Origin: JADLHS01 sp020848635
GTDB lineage: Bacteria > Verrucomicrobiota > Verrucomicrobiia > Limisphaerales > JADLHS01
NCBI GenBank assembly: GCA_037044975.1
Contig: JBAOIL010000014.1
Span: 1 to 64,000, forward strand
Reading direction: 5' to 3'
DNA length: 64,000 nucleotides
Part shown: positions 34,951 through 44,663 of the stretch, piece after piece
Position numbering within the stretch: the stretch's first letter is position 1
Layout: the number at the start of each line of letters is the position of its first letter
Translations under genes and position numbers: made by a program
The notes under the pieces: model-generated
The model's database searches: none
What the model was told of the DNA's origin: nothing
The model's input: only the letters and a program-made list of their open reading frames with translations

Positions 34951-36428
34951 TCAGAGGCCCAGCACCCGGCACGTCTTGCGAAAGTGGTGACCATAAATGC
35001 AAAGCGTGACGGCCAGCGGCAAATGGGTGGGACGGCGGAAGAAGGTCCAGATCAGCAAGCCCCAGTAGTGAAAGCGTTCGCGGCCAAAAATCCCGAGCCG
35101 GACATTGGCTTGGAGGAACGCCATGAAATTGCGCCCGTTCAACGCGGTGGCGATCTTCGGCGGTCCATACTCGCGCAGCAAGGTGCGGATTCGCTGGTAG
35201 TACGGCCCGGGGGCATACAACTGGCCCATGAGGCGTTTGTAACCTTCGCGTAACGCCTCCCGATTCATCCGCGGAATGAAGTTGGTCGTCCCGTCCAGAT
35301 TGTTGCCGGTGGTCTGGCCGATCAGTCGCCCCTCCCGGTTCAACCGCTGGTGCAGCTTCGTGCCGGGGATGGCTTGCAGCAGGCCGACCATGGCCGTGAC
35401 GATGCCGCTCTGCTGGATGAACTCGATTTGCCGCGCAAAAATCGTGGGCGTGTCGCTGTCAAAGCCGACAATGAACCCGCCCTGCACCTCCAGCCCCGCG
35501 CGTTGGATGCGCTTCACGTCGGCGACGAGGTCACGCTGCTGATTCTGGCGCTTGTTGCACTCAGCCAGGCCCGCGGCCTCCGGGGTCTCGATGCCAATGA
35601 ATACCTGGTTGAACCCCGCCTCCACCATCAACCGCATCAACTCCGCATCGTCGGCCAGATTGATGGACGCCTCGGTAAAGAACGGCGTGCCGCGCCCGGC
35701 TCGCTGCCACTGGATCAGCGCCGGCAGCAACTCCTCCTTGAGCGCGCGCTTGTTGCCGATGAAATTGTCGTCCACGAAAAAAACGGCCCCCCGCCAGCCC
35801 GCCCGGTGGAGACCATCCAGTTCGGCGATCATCTGGGCCGTGGTCTTCGTACGCGGCCGATGCCCGAACATCGCGGTGACATTGCAGAAATCGCAGTCGA
35901 ACGGGCAGCCGCGTGAAAACTGCACGCTCATCGAGGCGTAACGCCGCATATCCGCCAGCTCCCACAACGGGGGGGGGTCGCGCGGAGGTCGGGAAATTCG
36001 GTGGCGGCATACACGCGGCGGGCCGTGGCGTGCTCGAAGTCCCGCAGGAACTCCGGCAATGTCACCTCGGCCTCATTCAGCACGAAATGGTCAACGTCGG
36101 GAAACTGTTCGTGGCCTAGCGTGAACAACGGACCGCCCGCCACGATCGTCTTGCCGGCGGCCCGGCAACGCGCGATCAGGGCATGCGCCGACTCCTGCTG
36201 GGCAATCATCCCGCTGATGAACACGACGTCCGCCCAGGCCAGATCCTTTTCCCGCAGTTTCCGGACGTTTACGTCCACGAGCCGCTTCGCCCAAGCCTTC
36301 GGCAACAGCGCGGCCACCGTGAGGAGACCCAGCGGCGGCAACGACGCCCGTTTGCGGATGAATTTCAACGCGTGCTTGAAACTCCAGAACGTGTCGGGGA
36401 ATTCCGGGTACAGCAGCAAGACATTCAT
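34951..36428 (-). CDS. B12-binding radical SAM protein (DUF4070-type), frame break at a G9 tract
   Basis: The N-terminal B12-binding domain begins MNVLLLYPEFPDTFWSFKHA (start 36428, 21 nt inside the longest frame) and runs through AGGPLFTLGHEQFPDVDHFV. The radical SAM core has CPFDCDFC (CX3CX2C) then FVDDNFIGNKRALKEELLP, and a DUF4070-type C-terminal domain follows (GPYYQRIRTLL). Related enzymes include hopanoid C-methylases; the substrate here is unknown. The frame breaks at a run of nine G at 35969-35977: removing or adding one G joins RATPP to LWELADMRRYAS. A copy of the palindromic promoter element lies 32 nt before the start. Confidence 0.8.
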
Positions 36429-36460
36429 CCGCAAATCATAACCCGCCACGGCGGCCGGGC

Positions 36461-36478
36461 CTATGGGGTGTTCACCCC
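36461..36478 (-). promoter_or_regulatory. Palindromic promoter element upstream of the radical SAM gene
   Basis: On the minus strand it reads GGGGTGAACACCCCATAG, then TATGAT about 20 nt on and the radical SAM ATG after 32 nt. The element is symmetric, and on the plus strand a GATAGT block lies at the equivalent distance toward kaiC, so bidirectional activity is possible. Confidence 0.55.
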
Positions 36479-36702
36479 ATATACAGATCGCGGCCCGCGC
36501 GGGATAGTGGGTTTGGATCGGCGGCTCGCCCGAGGGAGTTCAGATACCTTGAAGTGCCCGACCGAAACCGGTATGCCAGCATGAAGCAAGAACCCATTGA
36601 GTTGTCACCCCGACCCGTGACGACCTGCGAACCCATCGGCCACCGGGTCCGGGCAAGGGTTGCTTTGGCGGCTCCCGCCGTTCGCTGAAGAATGTTTTTT
36701 GA
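36479..36702. other. Intergenic region upstream of kaiC
   Basis: I see no confident gene. The distance from the palindromic element to kaiC is about 220 nt, which would leave a long leader if the element serves kaiC. Confidence 0.3.
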
Positions 36703-38467
36703 ATGAAAATTAACGGCTCCAAATCCCCCTCCCCGGCCCTGCGTCTGCCCAAATGTCCCACTGGCATTCAGGGGCTTGACGAAATCACCGGACGGCGGAC
36801 TGCCGCGCGGGCGACCCACGCTGGTCTGCGGCGGCGCGGGCTGCGGCAAGACGTTGCTGGCGGCGGAATTTCTCGTGCGCGGCGCGGTGCAGTTCGGCGA
36901 ACCGGGGGTGTTCATGGCCTTCGAGGAGACGGAAAAGGAGCTGACCGCCAACGTCGCCTCGCTCGGCTTTGATCTCGGCGGGACTCGTCCGCCGCAAAAA
37001 AATCGTGGTGGATCACGTCCACATTGAGCGCAGTGAATTCCACGAGAGCGGCGAGTATGATCTGGAAGGCCTGTTCGTCCGGCTGGGCCACGCGATTGAT
37101 GCCATCGGCGCCAAGCGCGTGGTGCTCGACACGCTGGAAGTGCTGTTCGCCAGCCTGCCCAACGAGGCCATCCTGCGCAGCGAATTGCGCCGGCTCTTCC
37201 GCTGGCTCAAGGACAAAGGGCGTGACCGCCGTCATCACCGCCGAGCGCGGGCGCGAGTCGCTCACCCGCCACGGGCTCGAGGAATACGTGTCCGACTGCG
37301 TCATCCTGCTCGATCATCGGGTCAACGACCAGATCGCCACGCGGCATTTGCGGGTGGTGAAATACCGCGGCGCCCTGCACGGCACCAACGAATTCCCGTT
37401 CCTCATCGGCGACGAGGGCATCAGCGTGCTGCCGATCACGTCGCTGGCGCTGAATCACCAGGTGTCAAACGAGCGGATTGCCACCGGCATTCCGCGGCTC
37501 GACGCGATGCTGGGCGGGAAGGGCTTTTTTCGCGGCAGCAGCATTCTGCTCACGGGCACGCCCGGCACCGGCAAGACCATTGTCGCCGCCAACTTCGCCC
37601 AGGCCGCCGCCCGGCGCGGGGAGCGGGTGCTCTTCTTCTCGTTCGAGGAATCGCCCGACCAGATCATCCGCAACATGCACTCCATCGGGCTGCGCCTCGA
37701 GCCGCTGGTCCAGCGCGGCCTGCTGCGGTTTCACTCGGCGCGGCCCTCGCTTTACGGTCTGGAAATGCACCTGGCCACGATGTTCAAGGAAATCGCCACC
37801 TTCCAACCGCAGGTCGTCATCATTGACCCCATCACCAGCCTGATGGACTCCGGCACCGACTCCGAAACCAAGGGCATGGTGACGCGGCTGATTGATTACT
37901 TGAAGGCCAGCCAGATCACCTCGCTGTTCACCAGCCTGACGCAGGGCGGCCACGCGCTGCAACAAAGTGAAGCCGCCATGTCCTCGCTCATGGACGCCTG
38001 GCTGTTGTTGCAGGACTTCGAGGGCAACGGCGAACGCAATCGCGTGCTTTACGTGCTCAAGGCGCGCGGCATGGCGCACTCGAATCAAATCCGCGAGTTC
38101 CTGATTTCCGAGCGCGGCATTGACATCGTGGACGCCTACATCGGGGCCAGCGGCGTACTGACCGGCTCGGCCCGGGCCGCGCAAAGTTCCCTGCGAAAAG
38201 GCCGCCGTGTTGGCCGGCCAGCAGGAAGCCGCCCAACTCAAGCGCGAAGTGGAGCGCAAACGCGCGGCGCTCGAACGGCAAATCAGCGGGCTGCGCGCCG
38301 ATTACGAAACGGAAGCCGTGGAACTCCGGCGCATTGCCGACCAGGTCGGAACGCAGACACGCTTGCTGTCCGCCGAACGGATTGAATTGGGCCGGCTGCG
38401 GCAGGCCGATGTTGCCGCGATCGCCCGCAAGCCGAGCAAACCCCGACCCGGGAGGAGCAACGGATGA
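36703..38467 (+). CDS. kaiC: KaiC circadian clock-like ATPase (about four frame breaks)
   Basis: The gene encodes a double RecA-like KaiC. CI has GIQGLDEITGGGLPRGRP, Walker A GGAGCGKT and the catalytic pair FEET. CII has Walker A GTPGTGKT (37555-37578) and FSFEESPDQI. The phosphosite region reads AAMSSLMDAWLLLQ, so the two phosphorylated residues (Ser-Thr in cyanobacteria) are Ser-Ser here (codons 37981-37986). A C-terminal coiled coil (EVERKRAALERQISG) extends beyond the clock protein core, as in many non-cyanobacterial KaiCs. Frame changes near 36793, 36985, 37220 and 38190 must be corrected to join it. The stop overlaps the kaiB start as ATGA. Confidence 0.85.
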
Positions 38468-38793
38468 AAACCAAAGTCGTGAAACGACGAACCGCCGCCC
38501 CCCCGCCGCGGCCAGCTAAACTTTGGCAACTGCGCCTGTATGTGATGGATCAGACGCCCAAATCCCTGACGGCGTTCGCGAACCTCAAGGCGTTTTGCGA
38601 AACCCACCTCAAGGGCCGCTATCGGATCACGGTGATTGATTTGTTGCAGCGCCCCCAATTGGCCAAAGGCGACCAGATCCTGGCCATCCCCACCGTGGTG
38701 CGCAAATTGCCGAAGCCGGTGCGCACGATCATCGGGACGCTGTCGGACCCCACCCGCGTGCTGATCGGCCTGGATTTGCGCGCGGCGGCTTAA
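38464..38793 (+). CDS. kaiB: KaiB-like protein 1
   Basis: This 109-residue protein has a basic N-terminal extension (KVVKRRTAAPPPRPAK) and the thioredoxin-like KaiB core: QLRLYVMDQTPKSLTAFANL, then YRITVIDLLQRPQLAKGDQI, LAIPTVVRKLPKPVRTIIG and a short end. KaiB binds the CI ring of phosphorylated KaiC after switching fold. It overlaps kaiC by 4 bases (ATGA), so the two are translationally coupled. Confidence 0.9.
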   Translation: MKTKVVKRRTAAPPPRPAKLWQLRLYVMDQTPKSLTAFANLKAFCETHLKGRYRITVIDLLQRPQLAKGDQILAIPTVVRKLPKPVRTIIGTLSDPTRVLIGLDLRAAA

Positions 38794-38806
38794 CCCGAAC
38801 CACGAA

Positions 38807-39162
38807 GTGAAAGCCAAGCAAACCAACCGCCGGTTGCAGGCCCCCGTGAGGTCGCGGACCAGGCGGACGCAGGGCAAATACATCCTGCGCCTCTTCGTGG
38901 CGGGGGCCACCGACCCGTTCGCGCCAGGCCATCCTGCGCGTCGGGCAATTGTGCGAAACGGAACTGAAGGACCACTGCCAATTGGAGGTGATTGACATCT
39001 ATCAGCAGCCCGAATCTGGCGCGCGTCAATCAGATCGTCGCGACCCCGACGCTCATCGTGGAATTTCCGCCGCCGATGCGCCGGTTTATTGGCAACCTGG
39101 CGAATATCTCCGGTCTGTTCGTCGAGCTGGACTTGATCGCCAAAGGTAAAATCGCCTTGTGA
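38807..39162 (+). CDS. KaiB-like protein 2 (two frame breaks)
   Basis: From the GTG at 38807 the frame reads GKYILRLFVAGAT. After a change near 38915 it gives ILRVGQLCETELKDHCQLEV and IDIYQQP, and after another near 39010 NQIVATPTLIVEFPPPMRRF then IGNLANISGLFVELDLIAKG. The joined core is a clear second KaiB, more canonical than the first. It starts 13 bp after kaiB1, and its stop overlaps the next kinase start (GTGA). The two KaiBs may act on different KaiC states or partners. Confidence 0.82.
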
Positions 39163-40602
39163 AAACGGCACGCCAAGAAGTTCCCAGAGCACGGGCGGTC
39201 CCTCGCCCGCAGCGCGTGACCAGACCGGGACGCGCCGATAAATCCCCCGGCGCTCGCCCCGCGCACGCACCGCACCCGGGGACTGATCGCATACCAGCCG
39301 GCGAACTCGCCCAACTGCGGGCCCGGCTGACCGAAGCCGAGGCCACACTCCGCGCCATCCGCACCGGCGAGGTGGATACCGTCTTGGTCGCGGGCAAGGA
39401 AGGCTCCCAGGTGTTCACGCTGGACGGCGCCGAGCACGCCTACCGGGTGCTCATCGAATCCATGAACGAAGGGGCGCTGACGCTGACGGTCGACAAGACG
39501 ATTCTGTACGCCAACCAATGCTTCGCCCGCATGGTCAAATGCCCGCTCGAGCAGGTGATCGGCAGTTCCTTCCGCCGCTTTCTCTCCACCACGGACCGGG
39601 CCGCGCTCCGGACGCTCCTGAAGCGGGTGCCGCCACGCCGGCGCGAAAGTCCATCTGGCGCTCCGCCCCGGCGACGGTTCGCACATGCCGGTGCAACATC
39701 TCGATCCGGCCGCTCGCCACGGTCGGGCGTCAAACGGGCAACCCTCGGCATGGTGGTGACGGACATGACGGAAGCCCGGCATAACGAGGAGCGGCTGCGG
39801 GCCTTGACCCACCGCGTGGTGCAGGTGCAGGAAGCCGAGCGCGGGCGCGTGGCCTTTGAACTGCACGATCACATCACCCAGTTGCTCTGTGCCGTACTCG
39901 TGCGCAGCCAGGCGCTGGCGAACCAGCTTTCGCAGTGCGACGGGCCCGCCAAACGCGAGGCGGTGACCCTGCGCGTGCTGCTCGGCCAGACCGCCGAGGA
40001 AGTGGAGCGCATCTCGCGCAATCTGCGGCCCAGCGTTCTGGACGAACTGGGGCTCGTCGCCGTTCTGCGCGACACCACGGCGGAGTTTGCGGAGCGGACG
40101 GGGGTGCGGGTCAAGCTTGCCTGCGTGCCGTTGCCCGCGCGACTGCCCGCCGCCGATTGAGTTGACGCTCTACCGCATTCTCCAGGAAGCCTTGAAAAAC
40201 GTGGAGCAGCACGCCCGCGCCCGCCGGGTGACGGTGCAACTGACGCGACCGGACGACGACGTGCAACTGGTGATCCAGGACGACGGGATCGGTTTCAACC
40301 CGGAGCCGCATCCGCCGCGCCGAAACGGCAAAGGCGGCCTCGGTCTGCTCAGCATGCGCGAGCGGGCGATCTACGCCGGCGGCGAACTCAAGATCACCTC
40401 GGTACGCCACGCCGGCACGGAGATCGAAGTGATCATTCCGCTCGGCACCGAACGCGCCGGAGCGCGGGCGGTCCCTCGCCCGCAGCGGGTCACCAGACCG
40501 GGACGCGCCGATCAACTCCGCCGCCCAGCTCCACCCTCACGCGCTGCGACCGGGGACCGGTCGCACTCCGTCGCGGGCCGGGTGCGCATCCCGCTCGCTT
40601 AA
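39159..40602 (+). CDS. PAS sensor histidine kinase (HisKA_3) of the kai operon (several frame breaks)
   Basis: After a repeat-derived Arg-rich N-terminus there is a PAS domain (VLIESMNEGALTLTVDKTIL) and then a HisKA_3 module with the phospho-His in FELHDHITQLLCAVL. The ATPase domain is in another frame after about 40145 (ILQEALKNVEQHARARRV, QDDGIGFNPEP, GLLSMRERAIYAGGEL). Frame changes also occur near 39645-39720 within the PAS/linker. The kinase probably phosphorylates the NarL-type regulator at 40633. Its GTG overlaps the kaiB2 stop. Both ends carry copies of a 54-base repeat. Confidence 0.75.
39187..39240 (+). repeat. 54-base repeat, copy 1 (5' end of the kai kinase gene)
   Basis: Matches 40460-40513 with about four mismatches. 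It contains CGGGCG-GTCCCT-CGCCCG, a REP-type hairpin, and encodes VPRPQRVTRPGRAD in the kinase. Confidence 0.65.
40460..40513 (+). repeat. 54-base repeat, copy 2 (3' end of the kai kinase gene)
   Basis: Begins GAGCGCGGGCGGTCCCTCGC, the same REP-type hairpin (GCGGGCG/CGCCCGC) preceded by GGAG. It lies after the kinase core at the C-terminal end and encodes the same VPRPQRVTRPGRAD peptide as copy 1. Confidence 0.65.
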
Positions 40603-40632
40603 TCGCAATCGCCGATAAACCCAAACTCACTT

Positions 40633-41310
40633 ATGAAACGAATCACTGTCCTCCTGGCGGAAGACCACATGATTGTCCGCGAGGGCTTTCGCAAGATGCT
40701 CGAACTCGAAGCCGACTTCGAAGTGGTGGGCGAAGCCCAGGATGGCCGCACCGCGGTCGCGCTGGTCAAGAAGCTGCGGCCCGCCGTGGTGTTGATGGAC
40801 ATTGCGATGCCCCGGCTCAACGGTTTGGAGGCCACCCGTCAAATCCTCAAGGACCTCCCCGCCACCAAGGTGCTCATGCTCTCCGCCCATAGTGATGACG
40901 CGTATGTCAAGAACGCCACTGATTCCGGCGCGGTGGGCTTTCTGCTCAAACAGACTTCCGCCCAGGACGTCTGCCGGGCGATCCGGGAAGTCCACCAGGG
41001 CAATCCGTTTTTCAGCCCCTCCATCTCGCGCCGGATGGATCGCCTCCATTCGCAGCCGCCCGATCGCTCGGGCCTGCGCCACCTCAAGATGGCCCAACTG
41101 ACCTCGCGCGAGATTGAAGTGCTCCAACTGGTCGCCGAAGGCAAGGCCAACAAGGAAACCGCGGCGGAACTCGGCATCACCATGAAGACGGTCGAGAAAC
41201 ATCGCGAACACCTCATGCAGAAACTCGATATCCACGACACTGCCGGCCTCACCCGTTATGCCATCAGCGCGGGCATCATCGAAAGCAGTGTCCAGTTGAC
41301 CATTGTTTAG
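40633..41310 (+). CDS. NarL/FixJ-type response regulator 1
   Basis: This 225-residue protein has a receiver domain with AEDH, phospho-acceptor D in VVLMDIAMPRLNG, switch S in MLSAHSDD and K in FLLKQTS. A LuxR-type helix-turn-helix follows (LTSREIEVLQLVAEGKANKE, MKTVEKHREHLMQKL). It is the partner of the preceding kai kinase, 30 bp away, and a close paralogue of the regulator at 48650. It is expected to bind DNA as a dimer when phosphorylated. Confidence 0.92.
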   Translation: MKRITVLLAEDHMIVREGFRKMLELEADFEVVGEAQDGRTAVALVKKLRPAVVLMDIAMPRLNGLEATRQILKDLPATKVLMLSAHSDDAYVKNATDSGAVGFLLKQTSAQDVCRAIREVHQGNPFFSPSISRRMDRLHSQPPDRSGLRHLKMAQLTSREIEVLQLVAEGKANKETAAELGITMKTVEKHREHLMQKLDIHDTAGLTRYAISAGIIESSVQLTIV

Positions 41311-41356
41311 CCGCCCGGCAAACCGTCGCCGCCGCCACCCATTTGAAACCTGCACC

Positions 41357-41903
41357 ATGACGTTGGGTATCAGCACCACCAAGTCCGCCGTCATTGTCGC
41401 CCCGACCCGCGGGGCGGGCGGCAAATTCGTGATCGCCGCCCTCCGGCTCCTTCCGTTTCAAGTCCGCACCGGGAACGATCTGACCGAACTCCAGCAACGG
41501 CTCCTCGCCCTGTTCGACCACCCGGGCAAGCCTTGCCGGGCCGGTCATTGCCTTGTTGCAATGTTCCTCGGGCCGGTTTGGTTCGTGTCTGGCCGCGATC
41601 AAAGCCGAGGCGATGGTTGAACTCGCGGCGGCGGCGTGCGGCCTCCGGGTCGTCAAGGTGGCGCCGCAGAGTCTCAAAAAGGCCCTCGGGGGTGCGCCGG
41701 ATCAAAAATGGCGGGACCGGGCGGCGGCGCGGTTCAATCCCGCCGGCAAACTGCGGAACTGGTCCCCGGGCGCCGCCGGCGCGGTGGCGGTCGCCTTTAA
41801 GGTGGCGGGTGAGGATGCGACCGCGCTGGCCAATGACCAAGCCGCAGGCGGGACCGGAGTGCTAGGGTGCCCGCGGATCCAGCCGGCCAAAACTTTGTGT
41901 TGA
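41357..41903 (+). CDS. DUF3010/RuvC-like hypothetical protein (one frame break)
   Basis: The first part reads LGISTTKSAVIVAPTRG and LPFQVRTGNDLTELQQRLLA. After a change near 41540 it continues as VIALLQCSSGRFGSCLAAIK, then AEAMVELAAAACGLRVVKVA and PQSLKKALG. The order (beta hairpin start, GRFGxxxxAIKAEA, SLKKALG) resembles the DUF3010 family with an RNase H/RuvC-like fold. The function is unknown, and it is odd to find it between a regulator and a CheB-CheR gene. The stop is in the frame of the second part and runs into the leader of the next gene. Confidence 0.5.
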
Positions 41904-41965
41904 GCCCATCCAACCAATCGCCGATGATGACCCTGCTGCCCAAGCCTCACGCAGGAAACCGGATC

Positions 41966-44650
41966 ATGAAAAAGAAATCTTCTCCGGCTCGCCGCTTGCG
42001 AGCACCGGGCAATGTCGCCGCTGCGGCCCCCGCCGACCCACCCGCGCCGGTTGCGTTCCCCATCGTCGGCATCGGCGCCTCCGCCGGCGGGCTTGAGGCC
42101 CTGGAACATTTCCTCAGTCATGTGCCGAAGAGCAGCGGCATGGCGTTTGTCATCGTCCAGCATTTGGATCCGACGCGCAAAGGCATCATGCCCGAACTGC
42201 TCCAGCGCGCCACCGATATGCGCGTGATCCAGGTCAAAGACCGCACCCGCGTCCAACCGGACCAAGTCTATGTGATCCCGCCCAACAAGGACATGTCCAT
42301 CCTGCACGGCGTCCTGCACCTGCTCGAACCGACTTCGGCGCGCGGCCTGCGCCTGCCGATTGATTCCTTCCTCCGCTCGCTCGCGCAGGACCAGCAGGAA
42401 CGCAGCATCGGCGTGATTCTCTCGGGCATGGGCTCGGACGGCACGCTGGGACTGCGAGCCATCAAGGAGAACGCGGGCGTGGTGCTGGTGCAGGATCCGG
42501 CCACCGCCAAATTCGACGGCATGCCGCGCAGCGCCATTGATGCGGGCCTGGCGGATATTGTGGCCCCCGTGGACGACCTGCCCGGACGCATCCTCGCCTA
42601 CCTCCAGCGCACGCCGCTGGCGCACGCCCCCGAGCGCCCGCTGGAAGACAAGACGCAGAGCGCGCTGGAAAAAGCCATCATCCTGCTGCGCACCCACACC
42701 GGCCACGACTTTTCCCTCTACAAGCGCAACACCCTTTATCGGCGGATCGAACGCCGCATGGGCATCCACCAGATTGACAAGGTGGCCAATTATATCCGGT
42801 ACTTGCAGGAAAACCCGCAGGAGCTGGATCTGCTGTTCAAGGAGTTGTTGATCGGCGTGACCAGTTTCTTTCGCGATGGCGGCGTCTGGGAAGAGTTGCG
42901 CGCCAGCGTCCTCCCAAAACTCCTCGCCAGCCGGCCGGACGGGCATGCGCTGCGGGCGTGGGTGCCCGGCTGTTCCACCGGGGAGGAAGCCTATTCCCTG
43001 GCCATGGTCCTCAAGGAGGCGATGGAGAAGCTCAAGCCCGCAAAGAAATTTGCGCTGACCATCTTTGCCACGGACCTGGACAAGGACGCGATTGACAAGG
43101 CCCGCCTGGGCCTTTACCCCGCCAACATTACCGCCGACGTCTCGCCCGAGCGGCTCAAACGCTTCTTCACCAAAGTGGATGGCGGCTACCGGGTGGGCAC
43201 GGAGATCCGGGAGGTGGTGGTCTTTGCCCCGCAGAGCCTCATTCTCGACCCGCCCTTTACCAAGCTGGATTTTTTGAGCTGTCGCAACCTGCTGATCTAT
43301 CTGGCGCCAGAGATGCAGAAGAAACTCATGCCGCTGTTCCACTACAGCCTGAGTCCCGGCGGCCTCCTGTTGCTCGGCAGCGCGGAGACGGTCGGCGGGT
43401 TCACCGACCTGTTTGCCACGCTGGGCGGCAAGACGCGGCTCTATCGGCGGATCGAGTCCGCCACGCGGGCCGAGCCCATCGAGTTTCCTTCGTCCTTTGC
43501 CCCGTATTTGCCCGGCGGAGCCGCCGGCCGCCCGGAAACCAAACCGCCCCTGAGTCTCCAGTCCCTGGCGGATCAATTGATCCTGCAGCATTACTCCCCG
43601 CCCGCGGTGCTCGTCAACGACAAGGGCGACATCCTCTACGTCAGCGGCCGGACCGGCAAATACCTCGAGCCCGCGGCGGGCAAGGCCAACTGGAATATTT
43701 TCGCCATGGCCCGCGAGGGCCTGCGCTACGAACTCACCAACGCGTTCCAGAAGGTGCTCCGGAAGACCGGGACCGTGGCGCTCCGGGACCTCCAGCTCGC
43801 GTCCCCCGGCGGGGAGCAGTTCGTGAATCTCAAGGTCCAACGGATCGAAGACCCGGAGGCCCTGCGGGGTTCGGTGATGATCGTTTTTACCGATGCGCCC
43901 GCGCCGCCGGCGACCAAACCGGCGAGCCACACGGGGAAGGTGCGGAAACTCGCCGGCCCCAGCGCCCGGCTGACCGAACTGGAACAGAAACACCGGCGGG
44001 TCTGCCTGGAGTTGCAGACCACCCGCGAAGACATGCAGGCCTCCCAGGAAGAACTCCGCTCCGCCAACGAGGAAATGCAGTCCACCAACGAGGAAATGCA
44101 ATCCACCAACGAGGAACTCACCACCTCCAAGGAGGAGATGCAATCGCTGAACGAGGAACTCCAGACCGTCAACGCCGAGTTGCAGGTCCGCGTGGACGAG
44201 TTGTCCCGGTCCAACAACGACATGAAGAACCTGCTCAACAGCACGGACATCGCCACGTTGTTCCTGGACAAGGACCTCAAAGTGCGCCGGTTCACCACCC
44301 AGGCGACGAAGATCATCAAGCTCATCCCCGGCGACGTCGGCCGGCCTATCACCGACCTTGCCTCCGATCTGCTCTACCCGGAACTGCCGGCCGACGCGCA
44401 CGAGGTCCTGCAGAAGCTCGGCTTCGCGGAAAAACCGGTCAACGCCCGCGACGGCCGCTGGTTCACCGTCCGCATCATGCCCTACCGGACGCTCGACGAC
44501 CGCATTGACGGCGTGGTGATCACCTTCGCGGACATCACCGTCGCCAAGACCCTGGAAGCGCAATTGCGGGAGAAACACACCGCCCTGGAAAAGCTGCTCG
44601 CGAACAAATCGGCGCCGGCCGCCGAATCAAAAATGAAAAAGGAAAAATGA
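41966..44650 (+). CDS. CheB-CheR fusion with coiled coil and PAS domain
   Basis: This is an approximately 894-residue protein; the start ATG at 41966 has AGGAA 8 nt upstream. The CheB domain has VGIGASAGGLEAL and the catalytic His in VIVQHLDPTRKG. The CheR methyltransferase has LLIGVTSFFRD and VWVPGCSTGEEAYSLAMVLK. A strong coiled coil follows (RSANEEMQSTNEEMQSTNEE), then a PAS-type domain ending FADITVAKTLE. There is no kinase domain. Fused CheB-CheR-PAS proteins without receptors probably modify or sense through partner kinases. The ORF is intact. Confidence 0.88.
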   Translation: MKKKSSPARRLRAPGNVAAAAPADPPAPVAFPIVGIGASAGGLEALEHFLSHVPKSSGMAFVIVQHLDPTRKGIMPELLQRATDMRVIQVKDRTRVQPDQVYVIPPNKDMSILHGVLHLLEPTSARGLRLPIDSFLRSLAQDQQERSIGVILSGMGSDGTLGLRAIKENAGVVLVQDPATAKFDGMPRSAIDAGLADIVAPVDDLPGRILAYLQRTPLAHAPERPLEDKTQSALEKAIILLRTHTGHDFSLYKRNTLYRRIERRMGIHQIDKVANYIRYLQENPQELDLLFKELLIGVTSFFRDGGVWEELRASVLPKLLASRPDGHALRAWVPGCSTGEEAYSLAMVLKEAMEKLKPAKKFALTIFATDLDKDAIDKARLGLYPANITADVSPERLKRFFTKVDGGYRVGTEIREVVVFAPQSLILDPPFTKLDFLSCRNLLIYLAPEMQKKLMPLFHYSLSPGGLLLLGSAETVGGFTDLFATLGGKTRLYRRIESATRAEPIEFPSSFAPYLPGGAAGRPETKPPLSLQSLADQLILQHYSPPAVLVNDKGDILYVSGRTGKYLEPAAGKANWNIFAMAREGLRYELTNAFQKVLRKTGTVALRDLQLASPGGEQFVNLKVQRIEDPEALRGSVMIVFTDAPAPPATKPASHTGKVRKLAGPSARLTELEQKHRRVCLELQTTREDMQASQEELRSANEEMQSTNEEMQSTNEELTTSKEEMQSLNEELQTVNAELQVRVDELSRSNNDMKNLLNSTDIATLFLDKDLKVRRFTTQATKIIKLIPGDVGRPITDLASDLLYPELPADAHEVLQKLGFAEKPVNARDGRWFTVRIMPYRTLDDRIDGVVITFADITVAKTLEAQLREKHTALEKLLANKSAPAAESKMKKEK

Positions 44651-44663
44651 AAAATTGCCCGCC

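Noticed and set aside
36581..36688. 35-residue frame MKQEPIELSPRPV upstream of kaiC
   Set aside because: No ribosome site and no family match. The palindromic element is too far away to support its start, so evidence is too weak to call a gene.
41702..44578. Very long open frame on the minus strand opposite the CheB-CheR gene
   Set aside because: It is antisense to a gene with clear catalytic motifs. Its predicted protein is rich in His/Gly/Arg and has no family features, as expected for a GC-rich shadow frame.
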